Shown piece after piece: positions 1-11,165 of a stretch of 64,000 bases of DNA. The notes under the pieces were generated by a model. The model searched no databases. It worked only from the letters and a program-made list of their open reading frames with translations, and was not told the DNA's origin. Both the position numbers and the translations under genes were made by a program. The DNA is from Pachyseris speciosa. Its lineage: Eukaryota > Cnidaria > Anthozoa > Scleractinia > Pachyseridae. The stretch is taken from the NCBI GenBank assembly GCA_016490735.1, contig JAEMWC010000053.1, positions 618,501 through 682,500 of the forward strand, in the 5' to 3' direction. Each line of letters starts with the position of its first letter. Position 1 is the stretch's first letter.

Positions 1-159
1 CGAGCGTAGTTATCCTTGTTCGTGTTCAGAAAAAAAGCAGAAAAAATAAATCTGTAATTCACCGGCTAAGGTCGGTCCATATAGGGAAAAACTGTTTCCG
101 AGGTCTTGAGTACGGCCCAAGTATGTCAATTAAACCTAAGAAGTTCTTAAGTTCCTCAA

Positions 160-1385
160 CAACAAACAACAACAACAACATGCTGTATTTCCCCATTAGT
201 GACATTACAGACATTTAATCAGTTAAATAAAAAGAAAAAATAGGGGACTGGCTACCTGAAATAACCATAAAGTTAAAGAGGGCAGGCAGTCAGTTTAACA
301 AAAGTGATCATGCTAATTTAGGTCGGTACACAAACAGATACAAATGCACATACACAAACATGTAACAAACCGTGAGCAGAAATAAGATTATGGAGAGAGA
401 AAATACTGTAAAATAGAAAGGAGAAAACTAGAGTTAAAAAGGGTATGACAAAAATATTAAGATACGGTGAAAGTTATAGATAGTGCAAAACAGTTTTACA
501 AATCTAATATTAGAGACGATTCCTAATATCCTTCAAAATATTGTTCTTTTAACCTTTTGTATCACCGTCAAGGGAATTCCAAATAGATGGGCCTATGAAC
601 CGAATGTTTAATTTACCATAGTTAGTTCTTACATAGGGAAGATAGTAAGACTGTTTTGCTGCAAATCTGGTATTGTATTTATGAATATCAATTACTCTAG
701 TGAAGAAGAAATGAAAGGTAGTAGGAAGGAGTTGATTATAAAATTTGTACCTAAAAATAGCAACATAAAATGTAACAAGATCATAGAACTTAATTACCTG
801 AAGAGATTTGAACAAGGGGCCAGAATGAGTGTCGAACTGGGAAAAAGTGATATTGCGCATTAATATATTGCTTTCTTTTTGAAGTGTAAATACAGGTTTA
901 AGAATTGATTCGTATACGTTACCCCAAACAATAATACCGTAAGTCAAAAAAGGATAGATTAACGCGTAATATAATTTAGCCAAAACGCTTATGTCAACAA
1001 AGAGTCTTACTTTCTATAAAATGCCAATACTTCTTCTAAGTTTTTTTAGCTATAAAGTCAACTTGCTTTTTCCAGCTAAGGTGTAAATCAATTTGTATGC
1101 CAAGATATTTGATACAATACTCTCTTTTCAGTTGCTTATTGCATGAGAGGAGATTAAACATAGAGTCCTTTAATTTTCTTTGTGGTGGATGGAAAAGTAT
1201 AAAATTTGATTTTTCTATATTCAAAGTGAGTTTGTTGGCACAAAGCCAGGTATGAATGTTAGTTAATACTAAGTTTATGTTAGTTTGGAGTATCTGGAGA
1301 CTTTTATGCTTTAGAATAAATTAGCATCATCTGCAAATAAATGAAAATTAAAAAGTTCTGAGGAATGGTGAAAGTCATTGATATA
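160..1385 (-). mobile_element. Non-LTR retrotransposon 3' fragment (reverse transcriptase)
   Basis: The minus strand encodes the C-terminal half of a LINE reverse transcriptase. At 1323-1340 it reads LFADDA, the catalytic YADD-like box. At 1036-1224 it reads KYLGIQIDLHLSWKKQ, typical of the region after the palm. At 549-983 it reads KLYYALIYPFLTYGIIVWGN, the conserved block near the LINE C-terminus. The pieces lie in different frames, so the copy is broken. A (TTG)n-like tract on the minus strand at 160-182 could be its 3' tail. The N-terminal half and the endonuclease are absent, as expected for a 5'-truncated insertion. The clade is probably CR1/L2-like, but this is inferred from motif style only. 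Confidence 0.85.
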
Positions 1386-2289
1386 TAATAGAAACTATGT
1401 TATCAAGGAAATAGTTATTGTAATATTTCCTCTTAGATATTAATGAGAAGATGATTTAATTTATTCCTATTTACATTTCTTTTCTGAATGAAAGATGGTG
1501 TCAATTACATATGACAAAGTTCATTGATTACCATCATCATGTTTTAAGACGATCATCCAAAAGGACATTTCATGTTCCCAAAAGGGAATTATTTGCATCC
1601 AAAAGAACATTTGGCATTCCCAAATATAAATTAACAGTGTCCAATGGGACACTTGTTCTCACTCACAAGATAATTATTTGCAACCAAAGGAGCATTATTC
1701 CCTCCAAAAAGAGCATAATTAAGACGACTATTCATCGGCAAGCACAGTGCATGAAGCAACTGATGTTGTTTGGTTGCACAACAAACTCTTTTATTCAGAT
1801 CATTCTTCAGCTGAATTAGTCAAACGGCCTAGACAAAGCTCGAAGTAAAAACACTTGACAGATTGCAGAAGAGCTGTGACTGCGTGGTGGAGCAAAACGT
1901 TGAAGCAAGCACATGGAAGATCCAATTTGTAGTAGATTACATTTGGTTGCATGCTTCTTTGTTGCCTTTGTTATTGTTTAAATGCACAACACTAGTTTTA
2001 ATACACGACGCAGTCGTTTTTAAATAAAGGATCTTGAATTGACTTGATCATTTGCAGAATAGAATGTAGTTCTTTCTTTAATTATTAGAATGACTCTGTT
2101 TTCCCAGTTACGCCACTGCCCTTCCTGCCGGCAAAACACAAGCCCAAACACTTTTTAGTTATTAATAATCGAATACTGGGCATTTGTTTGATGCCGCAAA
2201 AGGTAATTAACCATGGTGTATATATAAGGATTAAAGGCAATAAGTCATCAAAGCAAAAGTGCTGGTAGCCAGTGTTATCCACCTTAATT

Positions 2290-2320
<31 letters not shown>

Positions 2321-3023
2321 GGGGGCAGAAAAGTAAGGAAAAATAAGTCTCACTCTTCTCTATGTACAATTGAAATTGCATGACATTTCATCAAACATCA
2401 AACAGCCCATAAAACAAATTAATGCCAAATATTATCCAAACAAATTACAAGACTGGAGTGACCTGATACTAAAAACGTTTTGAGTGTACGTAGGAGAAGG
2501 AAGGTCAAAAGGACTGATGAGATAGAACTGAAGACTGGTCAGAAAAATAAAAATAAAAAATTCATTAGGCAATGAAATCACACAGCTAAATTGATTTATA
2601 TAGCACTTAATTGGCAACTACTGAAGCACTATTGGTTTTTTCATTCAAGTCATTTCACTGGCTTTGCATAATACTAGAGAAAGAAACTATACAATGTATT
2701 TAACTGAAGAAAAAGATTCAAACTTCTGAAAAAATACTGTAAAAATAATGTATTTTAGAAAGCGGTACATATGTACCTGAATCAACTGAGGATTGATGGA
2801 AATTATTGTACATGTATGCACAGTGAATGGCTTTTGTTTTTTCCTCAGGGAAATAAATTATTTATGAATACTCAAAACTTGACACATTAGACTCGATTAC
2901 CACGTCTTAAAATTCGTTATGTAATTAAAGAATGGAGTTAATTGAGGATTGAGTTGACAATAGTTAGTTTGAATCTTTGTGCAATTATGTGAGAATCAAA
3001 AAGAGCGTTTCAAAATTTAGAGT
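1386..3023. other. Intergenic, no gene recognised
   Basis: I see no supported gene here. A 102-codon + strand frame at 1511-1819 is made of loosely repeated units related to CCAAAAGGACATTT and has no recognised domain, so I treat it as low-complexity repeat. The homopolymer block at 2288-2325 is listed separately. Confidence 0.5.
2288..2325. repeat. T-run then 20-G homopolymer
   Basis: Twelve T residues are followed by about 20 consecutive G, one T and five more G. It could form a G-quadruplex on the + strand. Such a run is also a classic place for length errors in assembly. Confidence 0.9.
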
Positions 3024-3160
3024 TTACCTCGGTGTAAAAACCTGGCGAGGTTTTATTTGTTTTACGAGGTATTGTTTTGCAGTACTCCATAGTCTGGAAA
3101 GTTTTGTTTTCTTTGTTTTACGTCATTCGTGAGTTTCACAGGTTTTTACACCGAGGTAGA
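3024..3160. mobile_element. Small foldback MITE (ACCTCGGTGTAAAAACCTG ends)
   Basis: The left end reads ACCTCGGTGTAAAAACCTG and the right end is its reverse complement, CAGGTTTTTACACCGAGGT. The unit is about 137 bp and has no coding capacity. A target duplication is not clear. Confidence 0.75.
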
Positions 3161-3689
3161 GCCGAAATTTCACAGCCAGGCTTCTCTCCTGGCCTGGACT
3201 AATTCTTCATCAATGGCATGTGCCCATTATTATCTCAGCTGTATTTGCAGTTCAAAGACTTGACAACACTTTCATGTCCTATGGCAACACTGTTCAGCAA
3301 ATAAATTTGGAAAAGGGTAATGACACGACATTCATCTAAAGTTTGCGACAAAACAATAAATACATGCACACAAAAAGGCATATGTATAAAGTAAGAATTA
3401 TTTTTCCTTTTGTACAACACAAATATGTTTGACGATATGTCAGAAATACCAATTCCACGCGCAAAATTTACGTTCCCATACTAGATGCTGTCGTCTGGCC
3501 AGAGAACGAGAACAAACCATATCTGACCTCAAATGGAGTTGAGATCGTCCCTGAGATCCTATGACCATAGACCACTTCACAGTTCTTTGCACAGTACCCT
3601 GGCCTTTGAGTGAATGCGAGGCTGGGGTAACCTTGTTTTGATACAAACCTACCTGTTTTTCTTATGGAAATTATGCTGATTAAACTATA
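3161..3689. other. Intergenic before Gypsy element
   Basis: No gene was recognised. A 68-codon minus frame at 3440-3646 has no recognised domain. The sequence runs directly into the GTTAG target site of the Gypsy insertion. Confidence 0.4.
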
Positions 3690-3694
3690 GTTAG

Positions 3695-3883
3695 TGTAAT
3701 GTTTATGTTATTAACCGGAAGTCATACGACCGGATATTGCAGTTAGTAGTAGTCTCGCTATGAACTTTGGGAATGAGGCTCTATCGCCATCTTGGCGGAC
3801 CATGTGGTTGATGTTTCTAGTATTCATTAAAATCGTTAGTTTATCCTATGCATCGTGATTCAATGTCTAAAGGAAACATCACA
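3695..3883 (+). repeat. 5' LTR of Gypsy element
   Basis: It starts TGTAATGTTTATG and ends AAACATCACA. It matches 18554-18742 along the whole 189 bp with about 10 substitutions and no indels. A TGGCGACAAGGACGGG stretch two bases downstream (3886-3901) is in the right place for the tRNA primer-binding site. Confidence 0.95.
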
Positions 3884-3979
3884 AATGGCGACAAGGACGG
3901 GATAGCTATAATTGCTATAAATCTTTGTGTTTAAAGCGCTGAACCGACAAAGAAAGCCTACCGATCGACTGCGTATTCA

Positions 3980-4779
3980 ATGCCTCCGGATTCTTCATCG
4001 ACCTCGTCATCTTCACAGACTTCAGCGATTACTACTTACACCATGGCTACGGGAATAAACCTACCGACGTTCCCTGAATTTGAGCTCCAACCGAGGGACA
4101 CAACGCCTACCCATTTCGAGAAGGACGTAAAGCGTTTGAATAACATGTTCACAGCGATGAACATTACCGGAGTGCCTCAAAAGAAAGCAGTGCTGCTTCA
4201 TTATGTCGGAGAAGAAACCTGCGATATCTTCTAAACTCTTACCGTACCGGAACCGGCTGAAGGAAATGACGTATACAAAATTGCAGTCAAAGCGCTTACC
4301 GATTACCTCGAACCTCAGAAGTGTGTTGATCTACGTCTAGCGTCTACGTCTTTCGTCAGGAAGCCCAAAAATCCGGAGAAAACATTACCGAGTTCTACAC
4401 ACGTCTTCAGCTACTGGCACGCAAATGTGAATTCACTAATACCGAGTTGGAGATTAAGCGGCAAATAATTCAAGGCACTTCTTCGGTTCGTCTCAGGCGT
4501 AAAGCCATCGAACAGAACCTTAACCTAGAAAACCTGCTCAAGGCCGCTCGTGCCATGGAAACCACTGACGAGCAAACCAGCGAGATTGAGAAACAGCAGT
4601 CACATGCAGTTGGTTTTGGTCGAAAGAGAACAAGTGACAATCAACAGAAGGAGAGTTCCAGTGGTCAACCAAAGTCTGGTGTTCATAACGTGAAATGTGG
4701 TCTGTGTTGTGGAAGGTATCCACATCAAGGTAACTGTCCTGCACAAATGAATCACTTCTCTAAAGTTTTATCGCAGTAA
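3980..4779 (+). pseudogene. Gypsy gag, broken
   Basis: The gag frame opens at an ATG about 100 bp after the LTR (MPPDSSSTSS). It runs to an in-frame TAA at 4231-4233, continues past it, changes frame near 4340-4440, and resumes at 4447. Near the end the frame encodes CGLCCGRYPHQGNC, a Cys/His zinc knuckle of the nucleocapsid type. This identifies it as the RNA-binding end of gag. The product would package the element RNA. One stop and at least one frameshift inactivate it. Confidence 0.85.
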
Positions 4780-4819
4780 ACCCAGCAATCGCTCAAAATC
4801 CACCCGTCCGAGAAAGCCA

Positions 4820-7660
4820 TTGAAAGGTAGCCACCGCGCCAGATCTGTTGACATTGGTGCAGCTTCAACCTTACTGAGTGCTGATGGTAACAACAGTGAC
4901 GAGTACACCTTTCATATCGGCATGCAGGAACGTCAAATCGCCAAATCCATCTTTCAAGTCAGGATTATGGACACACCCATCCACTTAATGGCAGATTCTG
5001 GAACAACAGTGAACATCCTGAGCAAAAGGAACTTTGATAGCTTGAAACCGAAACCGAAACTGACGAATACAAATGTCAAAGTGTATCCATACATGTCTGC
5101 TGAACTGCTCAATCTGGGTGACAAACTACGAGCTAACATTGCTAGTGATCATTGCTCATCAGAAGAAACATTCTATGTTGCAGAGGGCTCGTCAGGTTCT
5201 ATACTCAGCTGGATGACATCACAGAAATTGAATCTCATCAAAGCTGTCAGCATGGTTGAAAAACCTCCTGTGAATCTGGCACCGGGTGCCCAAGATTTCC
5301 TTAATGACTTTCCCAGTCTAACTAATGGAATGGGCGAATACAAAGGTGAACCAGTACGCATACATGGTGACGAAACTGTCAAACCAGTGGCACAGCCGCA
5401 CCGTCGCATACCTTTTCATGTCCGGAAACAAGTGGAAGAGAAACTGAGGAAACTTGAGAATGAAGACATCACTGAACGTGACGAGGGCCCAACCCCGTGG
5501 GTTTCGCCAATTGTTGTTGTACCCAAACCCCACAAGCCAAACGGAATCAGAATCTGTGTCGACATGCGGTCCCTAAGCAAAGCCATCATCAGGTAAAGGC
5601 ACATCATCCCCACCATTGATGATGTAGTGTCTGACTTAAATGGCTGCAAAGTGTTTAGCAAGATTGATCTAAATCAAAGGTACCATCAAATTCCACTCCA
5701 CTCTGACTCAAGACCACTGACAACATTCTCCACCCACGTCGGGTTATTCCGTTACAAGCGTCTTACCTTTGGTCTGTCATGCGCTGCAGACAATCAACTT
5801 ACCTAAGTGTCAGTTTCGAGTTCCCCCTTTGGCCATGTGTCCTCTGAAAAGAGCATGTCACCTGATCCGAGAAAAGTTGAAGCTCCTCAAAGCGCTGACC
5901 CACCAACCAACGTATCAGAAGTACGAAGCCTCCTTAGCTCTGCTGCATTCTGCTCAAGGTTCATCAAATACTTTGCAAATATTACTAGACCTCTTTGGCA
6001 GCTGACCTGTGATAGAGTGAGCTGGCAATGGACCCAAGAGGAGCAGTCATCATTTGAACACCTAAAAGAAGCATTGTCAGTCAAGACGACTCTTGGATAC
6101 TTTGACCTTAAGAAACCTATTTCCATCTTCGTTGATGGTAGCCCCATTGGTTTAGGTGCTGTCCTGCCCCAAGAAGATGATTCGACCAAAGAGGTGACAC
6201 CGCTGCACTATGAAAGTTGTCCGCTTACCCCCACACAAGTAAGATATCCTCAAATTGATCGTGAAGCTTTGTCGATTTACTGTGCAATCAAACGCTTTCA
6301 CCTGTTTGTTTATGGCTAGGAGTTCAAGGTCATCACCGACCACAGACCCCTAGTGGCTTTGTTCAACAACCCGTCGTCCAAGCCCTCCGCCAGGATTGAA
6401 CGCTGGCTCATGGAGCTGCAGCAATATCGCTTCACTGTAGAGTATCGCCCAGGTGCCTCAAAACCAGCTGAGTACGCTTCAAGACACCCTGTTGGAGATC
6501 CAGAATCCCTCATCTATGAAGTAGAATCAGAGGAACACATTTATTTCATCGCAAGGAATGCAGTATCGAAAGCCATCACATTCTCTGAGATAGAGACTGC
6601 AACTGCAAAGAATCCAATGCTTCAAGCTGTTATGTCTGCGGTCAAGTCTAACTGCTGGCATAAAGCCCCACCTGACGTGTCACTATCTGAGCTGTCATGC
6701 TATGCACAAGTGAAAGATCACCTAACTTGTACAGACACCATCTTGCTGAAATCAGATCGCCTTGTGGTACCGGCTGTATTGCAAGAGCGAATTGTTGACA
6801 TTGCTCACGAAGTCCATATAGGCATAGTAAAGACAAAAGCTCTCCTGGGAGAGAAGGTGTGGTTTCCATACATGGACAAGATGGTGGAAATGAAGATTAA
6901 GATCTGCTTACCGTGTCAAGTTGTTACCCCAGTCTACACTAGAGAACCACTTCAAATGTCTGTACTACCTGACAACCCTTTTGATGAAGTGAGCATTGAC
7001 TTTGCACACTTGGATGGCGAGACCCTGCTTTTAGTGGTTGATGACTACTCAAGATTCCCGTTCGTGGAGCCGGTGTCATCTACGTCTGCCAGTGCTGTCA
7101 TATCCAAGTTAGACCAGCTGTTTGCTACATTTGTTTGCCACCATTCAATAGAGAAGAATTTGCTACGTTTACTCGTGTGCTTGGTTTTAGACACCGCAAA
7201 GTCACTTTGCTCTGGCCAAGGGCTAATGGCGATGTGGAGAGATTTGTAAAAACGCTAAAGAAATGCATCAAGGCTGCTAAAGCAGAAGGGAGAAATTGGA
7301 GAAAGGAGCTGCAAGCCATTTTGCGTAATTACCGCACCAAGCCCCATGCAACCACCGGTGTTGCACCTGCTGTGTTATTGTTAAAACGCCCTGTTCGCAA
7401 CAAACTTCCGCAAGCCAACGATATAGATCCTGTGTCTGAGATCTTCCGCGAACATGACTCCTCACAGAAGTCCAAGATCAAGCTTCATGCTGACAACAAG
7501 GCCTATGTGAAACCCTGCACTATCTCCCCTGGTGAAACTCCGTTTTTCTGTATCAAAAGGAGGAACTGTTTATGATCTCACTCCCCTGACAGTTGTGGAT
7601 AAGAAGGGCAGTATGATCACGGCTAAAAATGAAAACCACACAGTTACAAGAAATTCATCA
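4820..7660 (+). pseudogene. Gypsy pol (protease, RT, RNase H, integrase), broken
   Basis: Protease: the DSGTTVN active site lies near 4993. Reverse transcriptase: WVSPIVVVPKP and KIDLNQRYHQI are clear, but the sequence jumps from FGLSC (about 5785) to material downstream of the catalytic YxDD, so that box is deleted. RNase H: SIFVDGSPIGLGAVLPQ and YPQIDREALSIYCAIK lie in 6120-6300, with a TAG at 6317-6319. Integrase: the HHCC zinc finger starts with HEVHIGIVKT and ends CLPCQ (6810-6925). The first catalytic Asp is in VSIDFAHLDG (near 7000). The stretch with the second catalytic Asp is missing at the frame break near 7133. The frame of PRANGDVERFVKTLKK holds the catalytic Glu. Frame breaks near 7530-7560 precede the point of the nested insertion at 7664. 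Confidence 0.9.
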
Positions 7661-7676
7661 TCATAACGAGCCAGAG

Positions 7677-8078
7677 GTTCTTAGCAACCACAAAAATACC
7701 TCTGGATCCCGCTGAGATAGGGGGCAATTTGCCACCAATCTCAGCAGGATATCCAGCTACTCTGAACATTCCAATGTAATCGAATCGCTTCTGGCACTCG
7801 TTTCTGTTTGATATGGGGCGTCAATTTTCACGCTTATCTGTCATAATCCTTAAACGTGAACGTTTATTTATGGCGAGAGTTTAATTAAATTCTATCTTTA
7901 GACCTGATGCACACGAAACATGACTGTGGGACCGGGAAAAACGAAACCCAATAGTTTGTTTTGGTTTTGATGAATTACTCTTGAGTAGGCTCACCGGTTC
8001 CAGAAAATAGCACTAAATTACAACCAAAGGCTCGAGTTTTCTTTGTTTCTCTTTCGCATGCAATATGGGAAAAATAAT
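7677..8078. other. Non-coding left part of the 3.2 kb element
   Basis: No coding sequence was recognised between the left terminal repeat and the MITE at 8079. Confidence 0.5.
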
Positions 8079-8308
8079 AGGGATGTTTATACGAGAGAAA
8101 ATAAGCCGCGGCTTACTCTGGTTGCGGCTTACATAAGACGCGAAAGGAACCATTTATACGAGTAAAAACACCAAGCTAGGCCAGGATAAGCCGCAGCTTG
8201 AGAAAGCCGTGAACATAGATTTTGTACCATTTATACGGAGTGTTCGCGTCTTATGTAAGCCGTGGCCAGAGTAAGCCGTGGCTTATTTTCTCTCGTATAA
8301 ACGGCCCT
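8079..8308. mobile_element. Foldback MITE with AGGG...CCCT ends
   Basis: The arms of roughly 60 bp (8079-8150 and 8243-8308) are inverted copies containing TTTATACGAGAGAAAATAAG. The unit is 230 bp and non-coding. AAT stands immediately on both sides (8076-8078 and 8309-8311), a likely 3-bp target duplication that would suit a PIF/Harbinger-like family. Confidence 0.8.
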
Positions 8309-8922
8309 AATGTGTTTTGTTTTTGGAGGGAGATATATCTCTTTTGAACGCTAATTAAAATTCGCTCGTATTCCTAGATCAAACATACTTGCCATACATG
8401 GTAATAGTGAACATATTTGCAAGTAATTTACACAAATCAGTCTGCAATTATTACCCTTCCTGAACACCGTGAAGGTAAATTAACATCACTGAGCTAAAAT
8501 AATTCGCTTCAATATGTGATATCGTTGCGTGCTCATGAACAGAACTTTTGTAAACTATCCGTACGGTTTCCCTAGGAACTGATAAAATTCTCGTTGAATA
8601 ATTCCTCAATAATCTCGGCAAACGTCGAAGTGGAAGTTTCAGTATTCGACTTCCGAAACCGACCTTGGCAGGAAAAGCGGCAACGGCGACTGTATCGAAA
8701 TCATCATTTCAAAATATAACTTCTCCTTTTTCTAACTCTTTCCCGATTGTTAAAATTTGTTTCACTTGGAAAATGCTGGCGAACTGTCCAAGGACTAAAT
8801 TACTCTGAAGGGCATTAAAGTAAGGAAAACGTTCTCGAAAAATACAGTCATCCGAACGCGTTATTGTTCTGCAAAGAAATGTACCAAATGTAAAACGTTT
8901 TGGTCATTAAACCTGCTTACAA

Positions 8923-9775
8923 CATTTGCCTAGATTTTTATCTGCACTTCATAAAACTGTTCATGTTATATATCCCAGAAGCACTCAGGCATACAGTGAT
9001 GCCAGGACCTCAACATGGATGAACCAGAAAAAATATGGAACATTTTCCTAGATTTTTATCTGCACTTCAAAACACTGTTCATGTTATATATCCCAGAAGC
9101 ACTCAGGCATACAGTGATGCCAGGACCTCAACCTGGATGAACCAGAAAAGATATGGAACATTTGCCTAGATTTATATCTGCACTTCAAAAAACTGTTCAT
9201 GTTATATATCCCAGAAGCACTCAGGCATACAGTGATGCCAGGACCTCAACCTGGATGAACCAGAAAAGATATAGAACATTTGCCTAAATTTTTATCTGCA
9301 TTTCCAAAAAAAACCTGTTATGTTAAATATCTCAGAAGCGCTCAGGCATACAGTTATGCCAGGACCTCAACCTGAATGAACCAGAAAAGATATTGAACAT
9401 GTTCCTAGATTTTTGTCTGCACTTCAAAAAACTGTTCATGTTATATATCCCAGAAGCACTCAGGCATACAGTGATGCCAGGACCTCAACCTGAATGAACC
9501 AGAAAAGATATAGAACATTTGCCTAAATTTTTATCTGCGCTTCAAAAAAAATGTTCATGTTATATATCCCAGAAGCGCTGAGGCATACAGTGATGCCAGG
9601 ACTTCAACCTGGATGAACCAGAAAAGATATTGAACATTTTCCAAGATTTTTATCTGCACTTCATAAAACTGTTCATGTTATATATCCCAAAAGCACTCAG
9701 GCATACATTGATGCCAGGACCTCAACCTGAATGAACCAGAAAAGATATAGAATATTTTCCTAAATTTTTATCTGC
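8923..9775 (+). repeat. 118-120 bp tandem satellite, 7 copies
   Basis: Units start near 8923, 9041, 9159, 9277, 9397, 9516, 9636 and 9753 (the last partial). Each has CCTAGATTTTTATCTGCA, then CATGTTATATATCCCAGAAG, then GGCATACAGTGATGCC, a short inverted repeat, then AGGACCTCAACCTG. Copies differ by a few percent and by small A-run indels. Confidence 0.95.
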
Positions 9776-10825
9776 AAGTTACATAAGTTAAATCACTTGA
9801 ATATTTTACTATTGCTATTTTCCACGCACAAACAAACACAGAGTCCTAAACTCCATGGTAGTTTGAAAAGGCTTTCAGAAGTTGTTTCTGGACGATAATA
9901 TATTCTCCAACGATAATTTTCAATTTTCAAACTGCCACTATTTTAATCACCACCATAAGTGGAAGAAATAGTCGCCAGATAAAATATTTGTGCTTTGACA
10001 GAGAGCAGCTATGTAAAAGATTTAAGTACCCATATCCAGTTATAAAGACAAAATAAGGAGCCGCCCACTTCCGCGCTCCCTCACCAGCCCGATCGTGGAT
10101 TGATACCGAGTGCGCGCGTAATTCGCGGCTTCATATTTAATTTGCCGCCAGATTTTAATTAATTTGCCGCCGGAATAAACATGAACTTTGCTACATATAC
10201 ATAAATACGCTTGAACAGAAAGATTACCGCTCAACAATGGTCCGAAACCGAATCATTTCTTACAGAAAATTTACATTAGAATATAATCCCAGGGAAAATG
10301 TCATGGGCGATTCCTACCAAACGTACCAATGTAACAAAATCGAAAGTTACGTCGATCTTACCTCTTATGTTCGTATTTCCGCTTTTAAAATTGTCTGAAG
10401 GCGATTTACTTCGGCTTAAAATATAGTTACAACTTACCAAAGTCCATTGCACGTCAATGAAATCACCAGGTAAAACAGAATTTCAGCCTGAGAAGGCGTC
10501 ACTCTCTTTAATTTCTGTCCATCACATACCGAGATATGCCGATTATCCCCTCGAAAATCTCAACGAATTGCTAAAGCATAACCTTTGACAAAACTAGCGT
10601 TTCATCGTACAAGTAAAACCATAAAATGCCATAAGAACAAGGCGTAAGCGTGCCGCGTGCCGGTTAATTAAATACTGCCGCTGAAGCGCAAAAACAATAC
10701 TTCTTTCAAGGTGTGCTAAGATGCTCCTGCAGTGAAACCACAAATGGAGTACGTTGACGGCTCTAATGCAGACCTATAACGTCACTCCTTAGCAACCAGA
10801 CTTAGGAGATTTTTTAACTTCCGGT
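9776..10825. other. Non-coding right part of the 3.2 kb element
   Basis: No gene was recognised. The stretch ends at CCGGT, the left target flank of the CACAG element. Confidence 0.5.
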
Positions 10826-10849
10826 CACAGCATGAAAAGGCGAATTTAA

Positions 10850-11165
10850 GTTGGAGTAATGTTAGCATAAATCCGCCGTAAAGTTTGGATTTAAGAAGCT
10901 TTACGCTACATTTACATTATGTAAATGCCAGCTTTACGCTACCTTTACGCGTAAACGTAAAGCTCGTGTAATGAGACTTCTTTAAGAGCCCTTTAAGCAC
11001 TGTGTAAAGCTGGCGTAAAGTTTGGATTTACGAAGCTTTACGCAACATTTACGTTCTGTAATTGCAACATTTACGCTACCTTTACGCTTAAATGTAAAGC
11101 TAGTGTAATGAGACTCCAAGAGGCCTTTAAGCATTGTGTAAAGCTGTTGTAAAGTAGAGATTTAG
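10850..11165. repeat. Left subterminal GTAAAG-type repeats
   Basis: Many copies of GTAAAG or its complement CTTTAC recur in both orientations, including GGCGTAAAGTTTGGATTTA and its relatives and GCTTTACGCTACCTTTACGC. They probably represent transposase-binding sites of the CACAG element. Confidence 0.75.

Noticed and set aside
2085..2381. Proline-rich frame PPPPPP
   Set aside because: Antisense of the G-run.
8923..9775. CRISPR array
   Set aside because: The 118-bp copies are contiguous with no unique spacers, and the DNA is eukaryotic.
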